Below, piece by piece: positions 50,572-57,484 of a stretch of 64,000 nucleotides of DNA (its first letter is position 1; every line of letters starts with the position of its first letter). This DNA comes from CAZYTX01 sp964650485 (GTDB lineage Bacteria; RBG-13-61-14; DATKZS01). The translations under genes and the position numbers were made by a program. Where the stretch lies: NCBI GenBank assembly GCA_964650485.1, contig CAZYTX010000016.1, positions 4,644-68,643 of the forward strand. Direction: 5' to 3'. The notes below the pieces were generated by a model, which made no database searches, was not told the origin of the DNA, and saw only the letters and a program-made list of their open reading frames with translations.

Positions 50572-51834
50572 ATGGCAAAGAGCGAGAAGGAAAACAAGGG
50601 CGGAGCAAGGAAAGGCTCAAAGAGCTCGGGCAAGAAGATCAATGCCCCGGGCCCGAAGAAGCGCGCCTCTTCGGGCAAGGGCCGGGGTTCAAAGACCACG
50701 CTCACCAGGTACGGCCGCATCCACGAGTCCGCTTTCAAGCTCTCCAGGATAGGTCTTCTCACCGGTGGCGGCGACTGTCCGGGCCTGAACGCGGTCATCC
50801 GGGCGGTGGTGCGCACCGCCATAAACGTGTACGGGTGGGAGGTGTCGGGTTTCGAGGACGGGTTCGAGGGCATGATCTATCCTGGCAAGCACCGGGTGCT
50901 GGACTACGAGTCCACCCGTGGCATACTGCACCGGGGCGGCACCATGCTGGGCTCGACCAACCGCGGCAACCCGTTCGCCTTCCCGGTGAAAAAGCGCGGC
51001 AAGCTGGTGTCCATGGACTGCTCGGACATGGTTGCCGAGACCTACCAGCGGCACGAGCTGGACGCCCTGGTGGTGATCGGGGGGGACGGGACCCTGGCCA
51101 TAGCCGAGAGGCTTGAAAGGGAGAAGGGGCTCAAGGTGGTGGGCATACCCAAGACCATTGACAACGACCTGTCGGCCACGGACATAACCTTCGGGTTCGA
51201 CACCGCGGTGTGCACGGCCACCCAGGCCATTGACAAGCTGCACACAACAGCGGAGAGCCACCACCGCATCATGTTCATCGAGGTCATGGGGAGGGACGCC
51301 GGCTGGATAGCGCTGCACGCCGGCATGGCCGGGGGAGCGGACGCCATACTCATACCCGAGATACCGTATGACATAACGAAGCTGATAGAGAAAATCCGCA
51401 TGAGGGAGGAGGTCGGCAGGAAGTCGTCCATAGTGGTGGTGGCCGAGGGGGGCCGGCCGGTGGGGGGCGAGGTGAGCACGGTGCAGAGCTCCAGGCCGCC
51501 GTTCGACCTGGTCAGGCTGGGGGGCGCGGCCCAGCGGGTGGCCGAGGAGATCGAGAAGCTCATGGCCAAGGAGACCAGGGTCACGGTGCTGGGCCACGTG
51601 CAGAGGGGAGGGTCGCCCTCGAACTTCGACCGCATGCTGGCCTCGCGCTTCGGTGTGGCTGCCGCCCACGCCGCGGCCAGGGGGGAGTTCAACTGCATGG
51701 TGGCCCTGCACGGGAACCAGGTGACCACCGTGCCCCTGAAGAAGGCCATATCCAGGCAGAAGTTCGTGGACCCGTGGGGTGAGAAGGTGCTTGCCGCCCG
51801 GGCCATGGGGATCACATTCTGCGTCAAGGATTAA
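50572..51834 (+). CDS. pfkA: 6-phosphofructokinase with a basic N-terminal extension
   Basis: 420-residue PFK-A family kinase phosphorylating fructose 6-phosphate in glycolysis. The first 45 or so residues are an extra Lys/Ser/Gly-rich tail before the fold begins at SRIGLLTGGGDCPGLNAVIR. Donor-specificity positions are mixed. The GGDGT motif has Gly at the position equivalent to E. coli 104 (ATP type; PPi enzymes have Asp). PKTIDNDL has Lys at the position equivalent to 124 (Gly in E. coli, Lys in PPi enzymes and in some ATP enzymes of actinobacteria). ATP use is the better prediction. GGDAGWIALHAG-type and GHVQRGGSPSNFDR motifs complete the active site. AAAGGGGG precedes the ATG. Confidence 0.92.
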   Translation: MAKSEKENKGGARKGSKSSGKKINAPGPKKRASSGKGRGSKTTLTRYGRIHESAFKLSRIGLLTGGGDCPGLNAVIRAVVRTAINVYGWEVSGFEDGFEGMIYPGKHRVLDYESTRGILHRGGTMLGSTNRGNPFAFPVKKRGKLVSMDCSDMVAETYQRHELDALVVIGGDGTLAIAERLEREKGLKVVGIPKTIDNDLSATDITFGFDTAVCTATQAIDKLHTTAESHHRIMFIEVMGRDAGWIALHAGMAGGADAILIPEIPYDITKLIEKIRMREEVGRKSSIVVVAEGGRPVGGEVSTVQSSRPPFDLVRLGGAAQRVAEEIEKLMAKETRVTVLGHVQRGGSPSNFDRMLASRFGVAAAHAAARGEFNCMVALHGNQVTTVPLKKAISRQKFVDPWGEKVLAARAMGITFCVKD

Positions 51835-52206
51835 AAATGCTTGTGTTACCAGGGGCCATATCCCAGGGGAGGTGTCCGTGTTCCGTCATGATAGTTCATC
51901 TGATAGTGCCATAATGACACCATGTCAAGAAAAAATGCGCAAAGGGCGGAGATGATCAAGGATCAGCGCTTTCCAGGACAGATGACATAAGCAAAGAATG
52001 TTATCGCACAGAGACACAGAGACACAGAGCATTCGGAGATTCAGGAAATTCCTCCACTCTTAGCGGTCTATTTCTGGTAAGCAAAAATCCATGAGATATC
52101 TTTTCTTTACTCTGTGCGAAATAAAAATTTCTTTTTTGACAAGAGTGATTTTGCAAATGGAAAAAAGACTTGACTTTGCCTTTGCATGTGCGATAAAGGA
52201 GATACC
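51835..52206 (+). other. Gene-free region between pfkA and the antitoxin remnant
   Basis: About 370 bp without a gene, more AT-rich than its surroundings. From 52004 it holds a short-period repeat and an inverted-repeat pair (listed separately). The remainder shows no RNA gene or clear promoter. It looks like an insertion or decay zone. Confidence 0.4.
52004..52119. repeat. Inverted-repeat-bounded element with CACAGAGA tandem repeat
   Basis: TCGCACAGAG (52004-52013) and its exact complement CTCTGTGCGA (52110-52119) bound a 116-bp segment. The left arm runs into nearly three copies of CACAGAGA (52007-52029). No reading frame inside. It could be a small non-autonomous mobile element or an intergenic repeat. 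I saw no second copy in the window. Confidence 0.4.
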
Positions 52207-52409
52207 ATGAAGACGATCAGCGTAAGAGACCTTCAAAAGAGTATCCGCAAGAGCGTGGAGGAAGCGCAAACCTTCTCATTGGGGTGGAAGGCCGGGACTG
52301 GGAGAGCGTGGTCCTGGAGACCAGCGCCTCTTTCTGGAAGCTGATCCAGAAGCGGCGCAAGCAGAAGACCGTGCCCCTGCAAGAGATGCGAAAGCGGGTG
52401 AATTCTTGA
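52207..52409 (+). pseudogene. Decayed Phd/YefM-type antitoxin gene
   Basis: With a good Shine-Dalgarno (AAAGGAG) the ATG opens MKTISVRDLQKSIRKSVEEA, the start of a prevent-host-death antitoxin. After EEAQ the frame breaks. The rest continues in another frame as LIGVEGRDWESVVLETSASF and ends KTVPLQEMRKRVNS before TGA at 52407. About 15-20 residues expected in the middle (the RHGRPVA-type strand) are also missing. An internal deletion plus frameshift is therefore likely. No toxin gene follows, so the module appears dead. Confidence 0.65.
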
Positions 52410-52452
52410 AAAGTATTCCGAAGGTTGCGACAGGACCAGTCTTTGTTGTTTC

Positions 52453-52504
52453 CCGCTTGTAACATTGCCCGGGCTTGGTTATAATTGCCTGTTGTTACAA
52501 GCGG
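52453..52504 (+). promoter_or_regulatory. Promoter embraced by a 12-bp perfect inverted repeat
   Basis: CCGCTTGTAACA (52453-52464) and TGTTACAAGCGG (52493-52504) are exact complements 28 nt apart. Between and within them is a promoter: TTGTAA (52457-52462), a 17-nt spacer and TATAAT (52480-52485). One arm covers the -35 and the other the expected start site near 52492. This is what two operator half-sites for a repressor would look like. It could also form an RNA hairpin only if transcription began upstream. Confidence 0.55.
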
Positions 52505-52524
52505 CATATTAAAGGAGGGTTCCT

Positions 52525-52902
52525 GTGAAAGAGTTCTGGGAAAGGCACAAGGCGGACCTCGGCCTTATGGTGCTGGTGCTGTACACCCTCAGCCTGGGGG
52601 TGGCCACCGCGGACGAGATCTTCCACTTAGGGGTCTTCCCCACCAAGCTGGAGAGGCTCATCTCCGAGGCCATAGACAGGTTCGACAATCCCCGGGCCAG
52701 GGTGCGGGATCAGGCCCGGGCCCAGGTGGTGCAGTACGGCGACTTTGCCGTGCCCCAGCTTGTACAGGCCCTTGACCGGGGCGGCCGGACACGGAAGGAG
52801 GCGATAAAGGCTCTCCAGAAAATAACCGAGCTTGGATTTGAGAGCCCGGAGAAATGGAGGGAGTGGTACGGTCTTCACCAGGAGCAGTTTTATCCTCGGT
52901 GA
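52525..52902 (+). CDS. Small membrane-anchored HEAT-repeat-like protein
   Basis: 125-residue protein. One N-terminal transmembrane helix (LGLMVLVLYTLSLGVATADE) is followed by a short alpha-helical repeat region: ARVRDQARAQVVQYGDFAVP and LVQALDRGGRTRKEAIKALQ resemble one or two HEAT/armadillo-type repeats. The start is GTG at 52525 behind a strong AAAGGAGGG. It has its own promoter with an operator-like palindrome and sits upstream of nfu and ferredoxin genes. Function unknown. Confidence 0.65.
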   Translation: MKEFWERHKADLGLMVLVLYTLSLGVATADEIFHLGVFPTKLERLISEAIDRFDNPRARVRDQARAQVVQYGDFAVPQLVQALDRGGRTRKEAIKALQKITELGFESPEKWREWYGLHQEQFYPR

Positions 52903-52972
52903 TTGCAACGTTCGTGGATAATGTTTATCATAATATTTAAAGGGAAAAGGAATAAAAGGGAAGGGAGATGTC

Positions 52973-53224
52973 ATGAAAGAAAGAGTGGAAGAAGTTTTAA
53001 AGGAAGTCCGCCCTATGCTGCAAAGGGATGGGGGAGATATAGAGCTGGTTGACGTAGCGGACGGAAAAGTGATGGTTAAGCTTCAAGGGGCCTGCGCCGG
53101 TTGCCCGGGCGCGACCATGACCCTGAAGATGGGCGTGGAGCGCATCCTCAAGGAGAAGATACCCGAGGTGAAAGAGGTGGTGGCCCTTCCTGCCGAGTTC
53201 GCGGAGGGCGGGTGCTCCTTCTGA
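52973..53224 (+). CDS. NifU-like (Nfu) iron-sulfur scaffold protein
   Basis: 83-residue protein matching the C-terminal domain of NifU. The CxxC that holds a bridging 4Fe-4S cluster is in GACAGCPGATMTLKMGVER. The N-terminus (VEEVLKEVRPMLQRDGGDIE) is the family signature. It delivers Fe-S clusters to apoproteins, which suits a genome this rich in Fe-S enzymes. A C-terminal extra Cys (EGGCSF) is present. GGGAG precedes the ATG. Confidence 0.92.
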   Translation: MKERVEEVLKEVRPMLQRDGGDIELVDVADGKVMVKLQGACAGCPGATMTLKMGVERILKEKIPEVKEVVALPAEFAEGGCSF

Positions 53225-53354
53225 TCGCGTTCTCCAAGGCCGCTCTCTGGTCTAAACTTTCGTTTCAAGGCTGATAGTTATAAAGCCGCTGAAGCCGGTC
53301 GCCAAGATCAATCCTGGACGGCGAAACTATTTGCGACAAGTGGAGGGGACTGAT

Positions 53355-53531
53355 ATGGCTTACGTGATCGTGAAAGAGGAGTGCATCTCCTGCGGGGCAT
53401 GCGAGACCGAGTGCCCGAACGGCGCGGTGATCGAGGACGGCGACTGCTTTGTGATAAAGGCCGAGGACTGCTCGGATTGCGGGGCCTGCGCTGACATCTG
53501 CCCCCAGGAGTGCATACTGCAACAAGAGTGA
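53355..53531 (+). CDS. Two-cluster 4Fe-4S ferredoxin
   Basis: 58-residue ferredoxin with two cluster motifs, CISCGACETECPNGAV and CSDCGACADICPQEC. The ATG at 53355 follows GGAGGGGA at a good distance; a longer frame start upstream is unneeded. Small clostridial-type ferredoxins of this kind are the usual soluble partners of RnfB and of oxidoreductases. No neighbouring gene fixes its partner. Confidence 0.92.
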   Translation: MAYVIVKEECISCGACETECPNGAVIEDGDCFVIKAEDCSDCGACADICPQECILQQE

Positions 53532-53576
53532 CCGGCTCTTTTTATCAGGCTGGCTCAAGGAGCGCCGATGAAACCT

Positions 53577-54287
53577 TTACGGGCCTTCCTTTTCCCTGGA
53601 AGGCTCTTCCTTTTCCCACCAGAAGAGAGCTTTTCTCCACTTGGCCTTGATGCCGGAGTCCTCGCCGTTCTCTTCCAGCTCCCGCTTCCTTTCCCGGACC
53701 TCTTTCCTGAGGCCCAGGAGCCTCTGGATCACCACCGATCGGTTTGAAAGGTCGGTGCTGAAGGAGGGTGTGAGGAACCATCCCGGGTCCCTGGCCATGG
53801 TATAGACCAGCTTTGTCCTGGAGTGGTCATCCTGGAAGGGCTGGATCGAGCAGGCGCCGTAGAGCAGCTCAAGGTTGCCCTCCTGCATGTCCCATTTCAG
53901 GGAGCGGTCCTCGGGGTCCTCGCTCACCAGCATTGCGTAATCCAGGTTGGGAAAGAGAAAGATGTTCTTGATCTTTATCTTGACCCGCACTATGTTACCG
54001 TCGCGGCTTAGAAGCTCGGCATTTGAAATGTCAGGATAAATCGAGGGAAAAGAGGAGTAGTCGGTTATTACCGACCACACGAGGTCAGGAGGGGCATCGA
54101 GAAGGATCCTGCCCTCCACAGCGTGCACGGAGCTGTCAGGCGCCTCCTTGTAGCTCAGTATCACCTCGCCCCTTGAAAGCCGTTGGTCCTCGGAGGGCCA
54201 CAACTGGCCGCGGCTTTCAGAGACAGGCGCCAGCAGAACACAACAAACGCCAGCCATAAAAAGATATTGATTAAAGGAAAGTTTCAT
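53577..54287 (-). CDS. Exported START/SRPBCC-like protein
   Basis: 236-residue exported protein. Signal peptide YLFMAGVCCVLLAPVSESRG, then a START/polyketide-cyclase-like domain: VEGRILLDAPPDLVWSVITD, FPSIYPDISNAELLSRDGN and GNLELLYGACSIQPF. The C-terminal 50 residues are highly charged (KEVRERKRELEENGED) and probably helical. Such domains bind lipids or hydrophobic ligands. The ATG at 54287 starts the signal peptide. A TTG nine codons upstream is possible, and neither has a clear Shine-Dalgarno. Confidence 0.75.
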   Translation of the reverse strand: MKLSFNQYLFMAGVCCVLLAPVSESRGQLWPSEDQRLSRGEVILSYKEAPDSSVHAVEGRILLDAPPDLVWSVITDYSSFPSIYPDISNAELLSRDGNIVRVKIKIKNIFLFPNLDYAMLVSEDPEDRSLKWDMQEGNLELLYGACSIQPFQDDHSRTKLVYTMARDPGWFLTPSFSTDLSNRSVVIQRLLGLRKEVRERKRELEENGEDSGIKAKWRKALFWWEKEEPSREKEGP

Positions 54288-54331
54288 AAAACACTGGTAT
54301 GAGCCCGCCCTCAAATCCCTCTTGTCAGCTA

Positions 54332-54360
54332 ATCCTAAAAAAGAGTGCGCTTAAAGTCAA
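54332..54360 (-). promoter_or_regulatory. Candidate promoter of the START-like gene
   Basis: On the minus strand TTGACT (54360-54355), a 17-nt spacer and TAGGAT (54337-54332). The expected start near 54325 gives a leader of about 38 nt to the ATG at 54287. Confidence 0.45.
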
Positions 54361-54460
54361 GGCCGGGCTTCTGGTTACCGGCGAAAAAGTGCAGTTTACC
54401 CATTTCAAGACATTGAACAGGAAAGGTTGTGGATATTGAGGACGAGCGGGACCGCGAGGG

Positions 54461-54489
54461 TTGATGAAATCTTTTCCCGGTTATATATT
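54461..54489 (+). promoter_or_regulatory. Candidate promoter of the ACT-domain gene
   Basis: TTGATG (54461-54466), a 17-nt spacer, TATATT (54484-54489). The start near 54496 leaves a 27-nt leader containing the GGGAGG Shine-Dalgarno. Confidence 0.45.
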
Positions 54490-54522
54490 GAGAGCCGGAA
54501 AGCGCGAACAAGGGAGGGCCAC

Positions 54523-55056
54523 ATGAAGGCGTACCTGATACTCACCGCGGTCGGTCCCGACAGGACCGGGATCGTGGACGACCTGAGCGATTATCTTGCA
54601 AGCAGGGACATGAACATCGAGTCGTCCAGGATGGCGGTGCTGGGCGGCGAGTTCGCAATCATCCTCCAGGCTTCGGGCGAGGATGAGGCCGTGGACAAGG
54701 TGGTGTCTTCCCCGGACGAGCTCGGCAGGAAAACCGGGCTTCAGGTGTCACTGAAGAAGTCAACTGCCCGGGCGCAAGGCCCTGTTGAAGACCTGCTTCC
54801 CTATAGGATCACGGCCTCGGGCATGGACCACCAGGGCATAGTGCACGAGGTCAGCAGTCTCCTGCATAGCTTCAACATAAACATCGAGTCCATGGACACC
54901 AGCATCGAGCGCGCGCCCGTGTCCGGGACACCCATATTCAGCATGGAGGCACTGCTCTCGGTGCCGGCCGGGATAAAGCCCCGCGAGCTCAAGGAGGGCC
55001 TGGACCGCTTGTCTGACGAGCACAACGTGGACATCGAGTTCGAGCCCGAGAGATAA
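54523..55056 (+). CDS. Tandem ACT-domain regulator, GcvR-like
   Basis: 177 residues made of two ACT domains: YLILTAVGPDRTGIVDDLSD onwards (about 3-85) and YRITASGMDHQGIVHEVSSL onwards (about 95-175). This is the layout of GcvR, which senses glycine and restrains the GcvA activator in E. coli. Related double-ACT proteins serve other amino-acid signals. No catalytic domain. The ATG at 54523 with GGGAGG upstream was chosen over an earlier in-frame codon. The small coiled-coil gene follows 22 nt later. Confidence 0.85.
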   Translation: MKAYLILTAVGPDRTGIVDDLSDYLASRDMNIESSRMAVLGGEFAIILQASGEDEAVDKVVSSPDELGRKTGLQVSLKKSTARAQGPVEDLLPYRITASGMDHQGIVHEVSSLLHSFNINIESMDTSIERAPVSGTPIFSMEALLSVPAGIKPRELKEGLDRLSDEHNVDIEFEPER

Positions 55057-55078
55057 AGCAGCCGCAGGGAGTGCAAAC

Positions 55079-55264
55079 ATGGATGAAGAAGGGAAGAAGA
55101 GGCTTTACCAGGAGCTCCGCGAGCTGGAGCAGGAGCTGGCGGATCGCGAGGCCGCTCTGCCCGCCCACTCGGTGCGCCCTTCCCAGGTCATGGAGATAGA
55201 AGACTTGGAGAAAAAGATAGAAGAGCTCAGGAAAAAGATAGAGATAGCCGAAGGGGCCGGGTAG
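55079..55264 (+). CDS. Small coiled-coil protein
   Basis: 61-residue, highly charged protein. Two heptad-rich helices (RLYQELRELEQELADREAAL and IEDLEKKIEELRKKIEIAE) are separated by a short Pro-containing turn (PAHSVRPSQ), suggesting an antiparallel coiled-coil hairpin. It sits 22 nt after the ACT-domain gene and may be co-translated. The Shine-Dalgarno is weak (GCAGGGAG about 8 nt upstream). Function unknown. Confidence 0.6.
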   Translation: MDEEGKKRLYQELRELEQELADREAALPAHSVRPSQVMEIEDLEKKIEELRKKIEIAEGAG

Positions 55265-55295
55265 GGCCAGCTCATTTACAGCAGTCTGTCTATTA

Positions 55296-56456
55296 TCACT
55301 CCCTTTTCTCTTTCAGCATCTCCGCGAAGGCTTCCACCCTGGTGCGGGCCTGGGCGAGGCTTGCATTGCTGAAGTCGGTCTCCACAGCGAGCATTGGTAT
55401 GCCCTCCTTTTCCAGCTCCTCTTTTATCCCGGGCAGGTCTATCTCAGCCGGCTCGCAGAACTTCTGCACCAGGAACACCGCGGCGTCCGCGGAAAGGTCC
55501 TTGACCCTCTGCATGAGGTGCGACGCCCTGTTTTGCCTCCCATCCCATATTCCCGAGAACGGCAGCCTTTCGAGCTGCCTCTCGACCAATGCCTCCCACG
55601 GGTCACCTGACCCGGAAGCAGAAGCCTCCACCCATCTTCCGCCCACCACCAGGTGGTCCTCCACCACGGCCAGACCGGACTCCTCTAAAAGACGCATCAC
55701 ACCGGGCGGCTCGGGAATCTTGCCGGCGACCACCACCCGGGGCGAAGCCATCTCAACTTTATTTGCATTCGCAAAGACCTCTTTCAGAACCTCCTCCGTG
55801 AGCCGGGCGGCGTCCTCTGGGGGCAGCACCATGGCCGCACGCACCGCTGAGACATAGGTCCCGGCGCTTATCGAGCCGGGGCGCTCCCGCATGGCTTCCC
55901 TCATCGCTGAGAGCTGAGCGCGCACCCTGTTGTACGCCTGGATGCTTTCCGCGATTCCCTCCTTTGTGACCGGCGCCCCGGTGAACGCGGACAGGCTCTG
56001 GCCCAGCCTCATAAGCTCCTCGCGGAAGTAGTCTTTAACACCGGCGCCCTGCCCTTTCCTGGGGATGCGCAGGCAGTCGTAGAAAGCAAACTTTTGCATG
56101 TACTTGAATATCAGGTCCATGCACCTGGTGGTGTCGCAGGCGTAGGGCATGACAAGACCGTCCAAAAAGTCCAGCTCTCCGAGCTCGGCCAGCTCCACCA
56201 GGCTGCGCGAGTACGAGCAGGCGAACCCCTGCAGGTGCCTGTCAGCGTGCATTAACGGCACCTCCCTCGCCATCATGGTCATGGGCAGGGCCCCTGCGGC
56301 AAGGACCAGCTCCTCGGGCACGTCGGTGAGCCCCAGCCCTATGACCTTGCCACCGGTCCGGGCCTTCCACCCGGCCGCGACCCCGGCCGTGTCCCGCCAC
56401 GCACTCTCCATCTTATCCATCACTTTGTCATGCAATGCTCGCTCCACAACGGTCAT
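55296..56456 (-). CDS. 2-hydroxyacyl-CoA dehydratase subunit-like protein (HgdB/BcrBC type)
   Basis: 386-residue protein of the HgdB/FldC/BcrB family, which holds a 4Fe-4S cluster in two-subunit dehydratases and benzoyl-CoA reductases. Family blocks are GLTDVPEELVLAAGALPMTM, FACSYSRSLVELAELGELDF, VMPYACDTTRCMDLIFKYM, DYFREELMRLGQSLSAFTG and a C-terminal VFLVQKFCEPAEIDLPGIKE with a further Cys. The companion alpha subunit and the ATP-dependent activator (HgdC type) are not in the window. It follows the formyltransferase-like gene with only 6 nt between them, so they are one operon. Confidence 0.85.
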   Translation of the reverse strand: MTVVERALHDKVMDKMESAWRDTAGVAAGWKARTGGKVIGLGLTDVPEELVLAAGALPMTMMAREVPLMHADRHLQGFACSYSRSLVELAELGELDFLDGLVMPYACDTTRCMDLIFKYMQKFAFYDCLRIPRKGQGAGVKDYFREELMRLGQSLSAFTGAPVTKEGIAESIQAYNRVRAQLSAMREAMRERPGSISAGTYVSAVRAAMVLPPEDAARLTEEVLKEVFANANKVEMASPRVVVAGKIPEPPGVMRLLEESGLAVVEDHLVVGGRWVEASASGSGDPWEALVERQLERLPFSGIWDGRQNRASHLMQRVKDLSADAAVFLVQKFCEPAEIDLPGIKEELEKEGIPMLAVETDFSNASLAQARTRVEAFAEMLKEKRE

Positions 56457-56462
56457 GATAAG

Positions 56463-57371
56463 TCATTTGAACTTCTCTCTCCAGTAGGCCCCAAGCTCCC
56501 GGAAGATTTCTTCGCCCTTCAGAAGCTTCCCATTCCACTCGATTTCATCAAGTCTCAAGGCCCCGAACTTGGCGCCCACCAGCACCCTGCCTTCCTCGGC
56601 CTCGATCTCCCCAGGGTGGAGCAGGCCGAGGTTGGTGTCATCCGGCGCCGCCTTCCATATAACCATCTTCTTGTCCATGAAAAAGGAGAAAGCCCCCGTA
56701 TACGGCCTGGTCATGGCCCTCACCAGGTTGTATGCCTGCCAGGCCGTGCCACTCCAGTCTATCCTCGCCTGCCCGGGCTCCAGGCAGCCAGGCCGCTCCT
56801 CGGGGACAAGGTCCACCGCCCCCAGTTCGGACCCTCCTTTTGTCACGGGATCGAGGCTTCTTTCAAAGAGCCCTTCCGCGATCCCGGAAAGCTTCTGGTA
56901 CAGGGACAGGGCCGTGTAATTCTTTTCGATCCAGACCCGCTCCTGGCCTACTATCTGTGCCCGGTCCGGTGTTTCCAGGCGGTACATGGTGACCCCGGTG
57001 CTTTTTCTGTCATCCAAGATGGCCCCCCTCACCGGGCATAAGCCCTGGCAGTCCTGTAAAAGACAGGCATGCAGCCCTATCACGCCTTTGGTTGGAACGG
57101 GTAGGAGTTTAGGGGCAACTGCCGCAGGGGCGCCGAAGGCGAACATAACCTCAGGGGCAATCTCCCTTACCTCTTCCTCCATCCGGGGGTCATTCGGGTC
57201 CCGGACCTCGGAGTAGCGCACCCCGCTCTCCAGGCACTGCTCGGCAACGGACTCGAAAAGCTGCTCCCCCCGCTCCAGTATGAACGCCTTGGCCGGATTT
57301 TTTCTCTCACGCAGCAGGGAACGTATCCCCGCCGCGGCTATGGAGTGGGAAGCAATGACCAGAGCTTTCAT
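56463..57371 (-). CDS. Formyltransferase-family protein with altered active site
   Basis: 302-residue protein related to methionyl-tRNA formyltransferase/ArnA. The N-terminal Rossmann part contains VIGLHACLLQDCQGLCPVRG and STGVTMYRLETPDRAQIVGQ, corresponding to the family's INxHPSLLPxxRG and GxTxHxMxxxxDxGxI blocks. His and Asp are retained, but the catalytic Asn (N-x-H) appears replaced by Gly (G-L-H), so normal formyl transfer is doubtful. A C-terminal OB-like domain follows (WKAAPDDTNLGLLHPGEIEA). I chose the ATG at 57371, with AGAGG upstream. It is first in a pair with the HgdB-like gene. Confidence 0.75.
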   Translation of the reverse strand: MKALVIASHSIAAAGIRSLLRERKNPAKAFILERGEQLFESVAEQCLESGVRYSEVRDPNDPRMEEEVREIAPEVMFAFGAPAAVAPKLLPVPTKGVIGLHACLLQDCQGLCPVRGAILDDRKSTGVTMYRLETPDRAQIVGQERVWIEKNYTALSLYQKLSGIAEGLFERSLDPVTKGGSELGAVDLVPEERPGCLEPGQARIDWSGTAWQAYNLVRAMTRPYTGAFSFFMDKKMVIWKAAPDDTNLGLLHPGEIEAEEGRVLVGAKFGALRLDEIEWNGKLLKGEEIFRELGAYWREKFK

Positions 57372-57484
57372 GGCAAGGCCTCTGCCACGGTCATCAAGGA
57401 GCGTGGTTGAAAAAGGCGCATGCAAGCACTTTTACTTCCGGGGAACAAAGTGATGACTACTGCATTAGAGGTTACTCGTGAAGA

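Noticed and set aside
52129..52206. Promoter for the antitoxin remnant (TTGACA at 52136, TTGACT at 52170)
   Set aside because: Neither -35 has an acceptable -10 at 16-18 nt that would leave room for the ribosome binding site.
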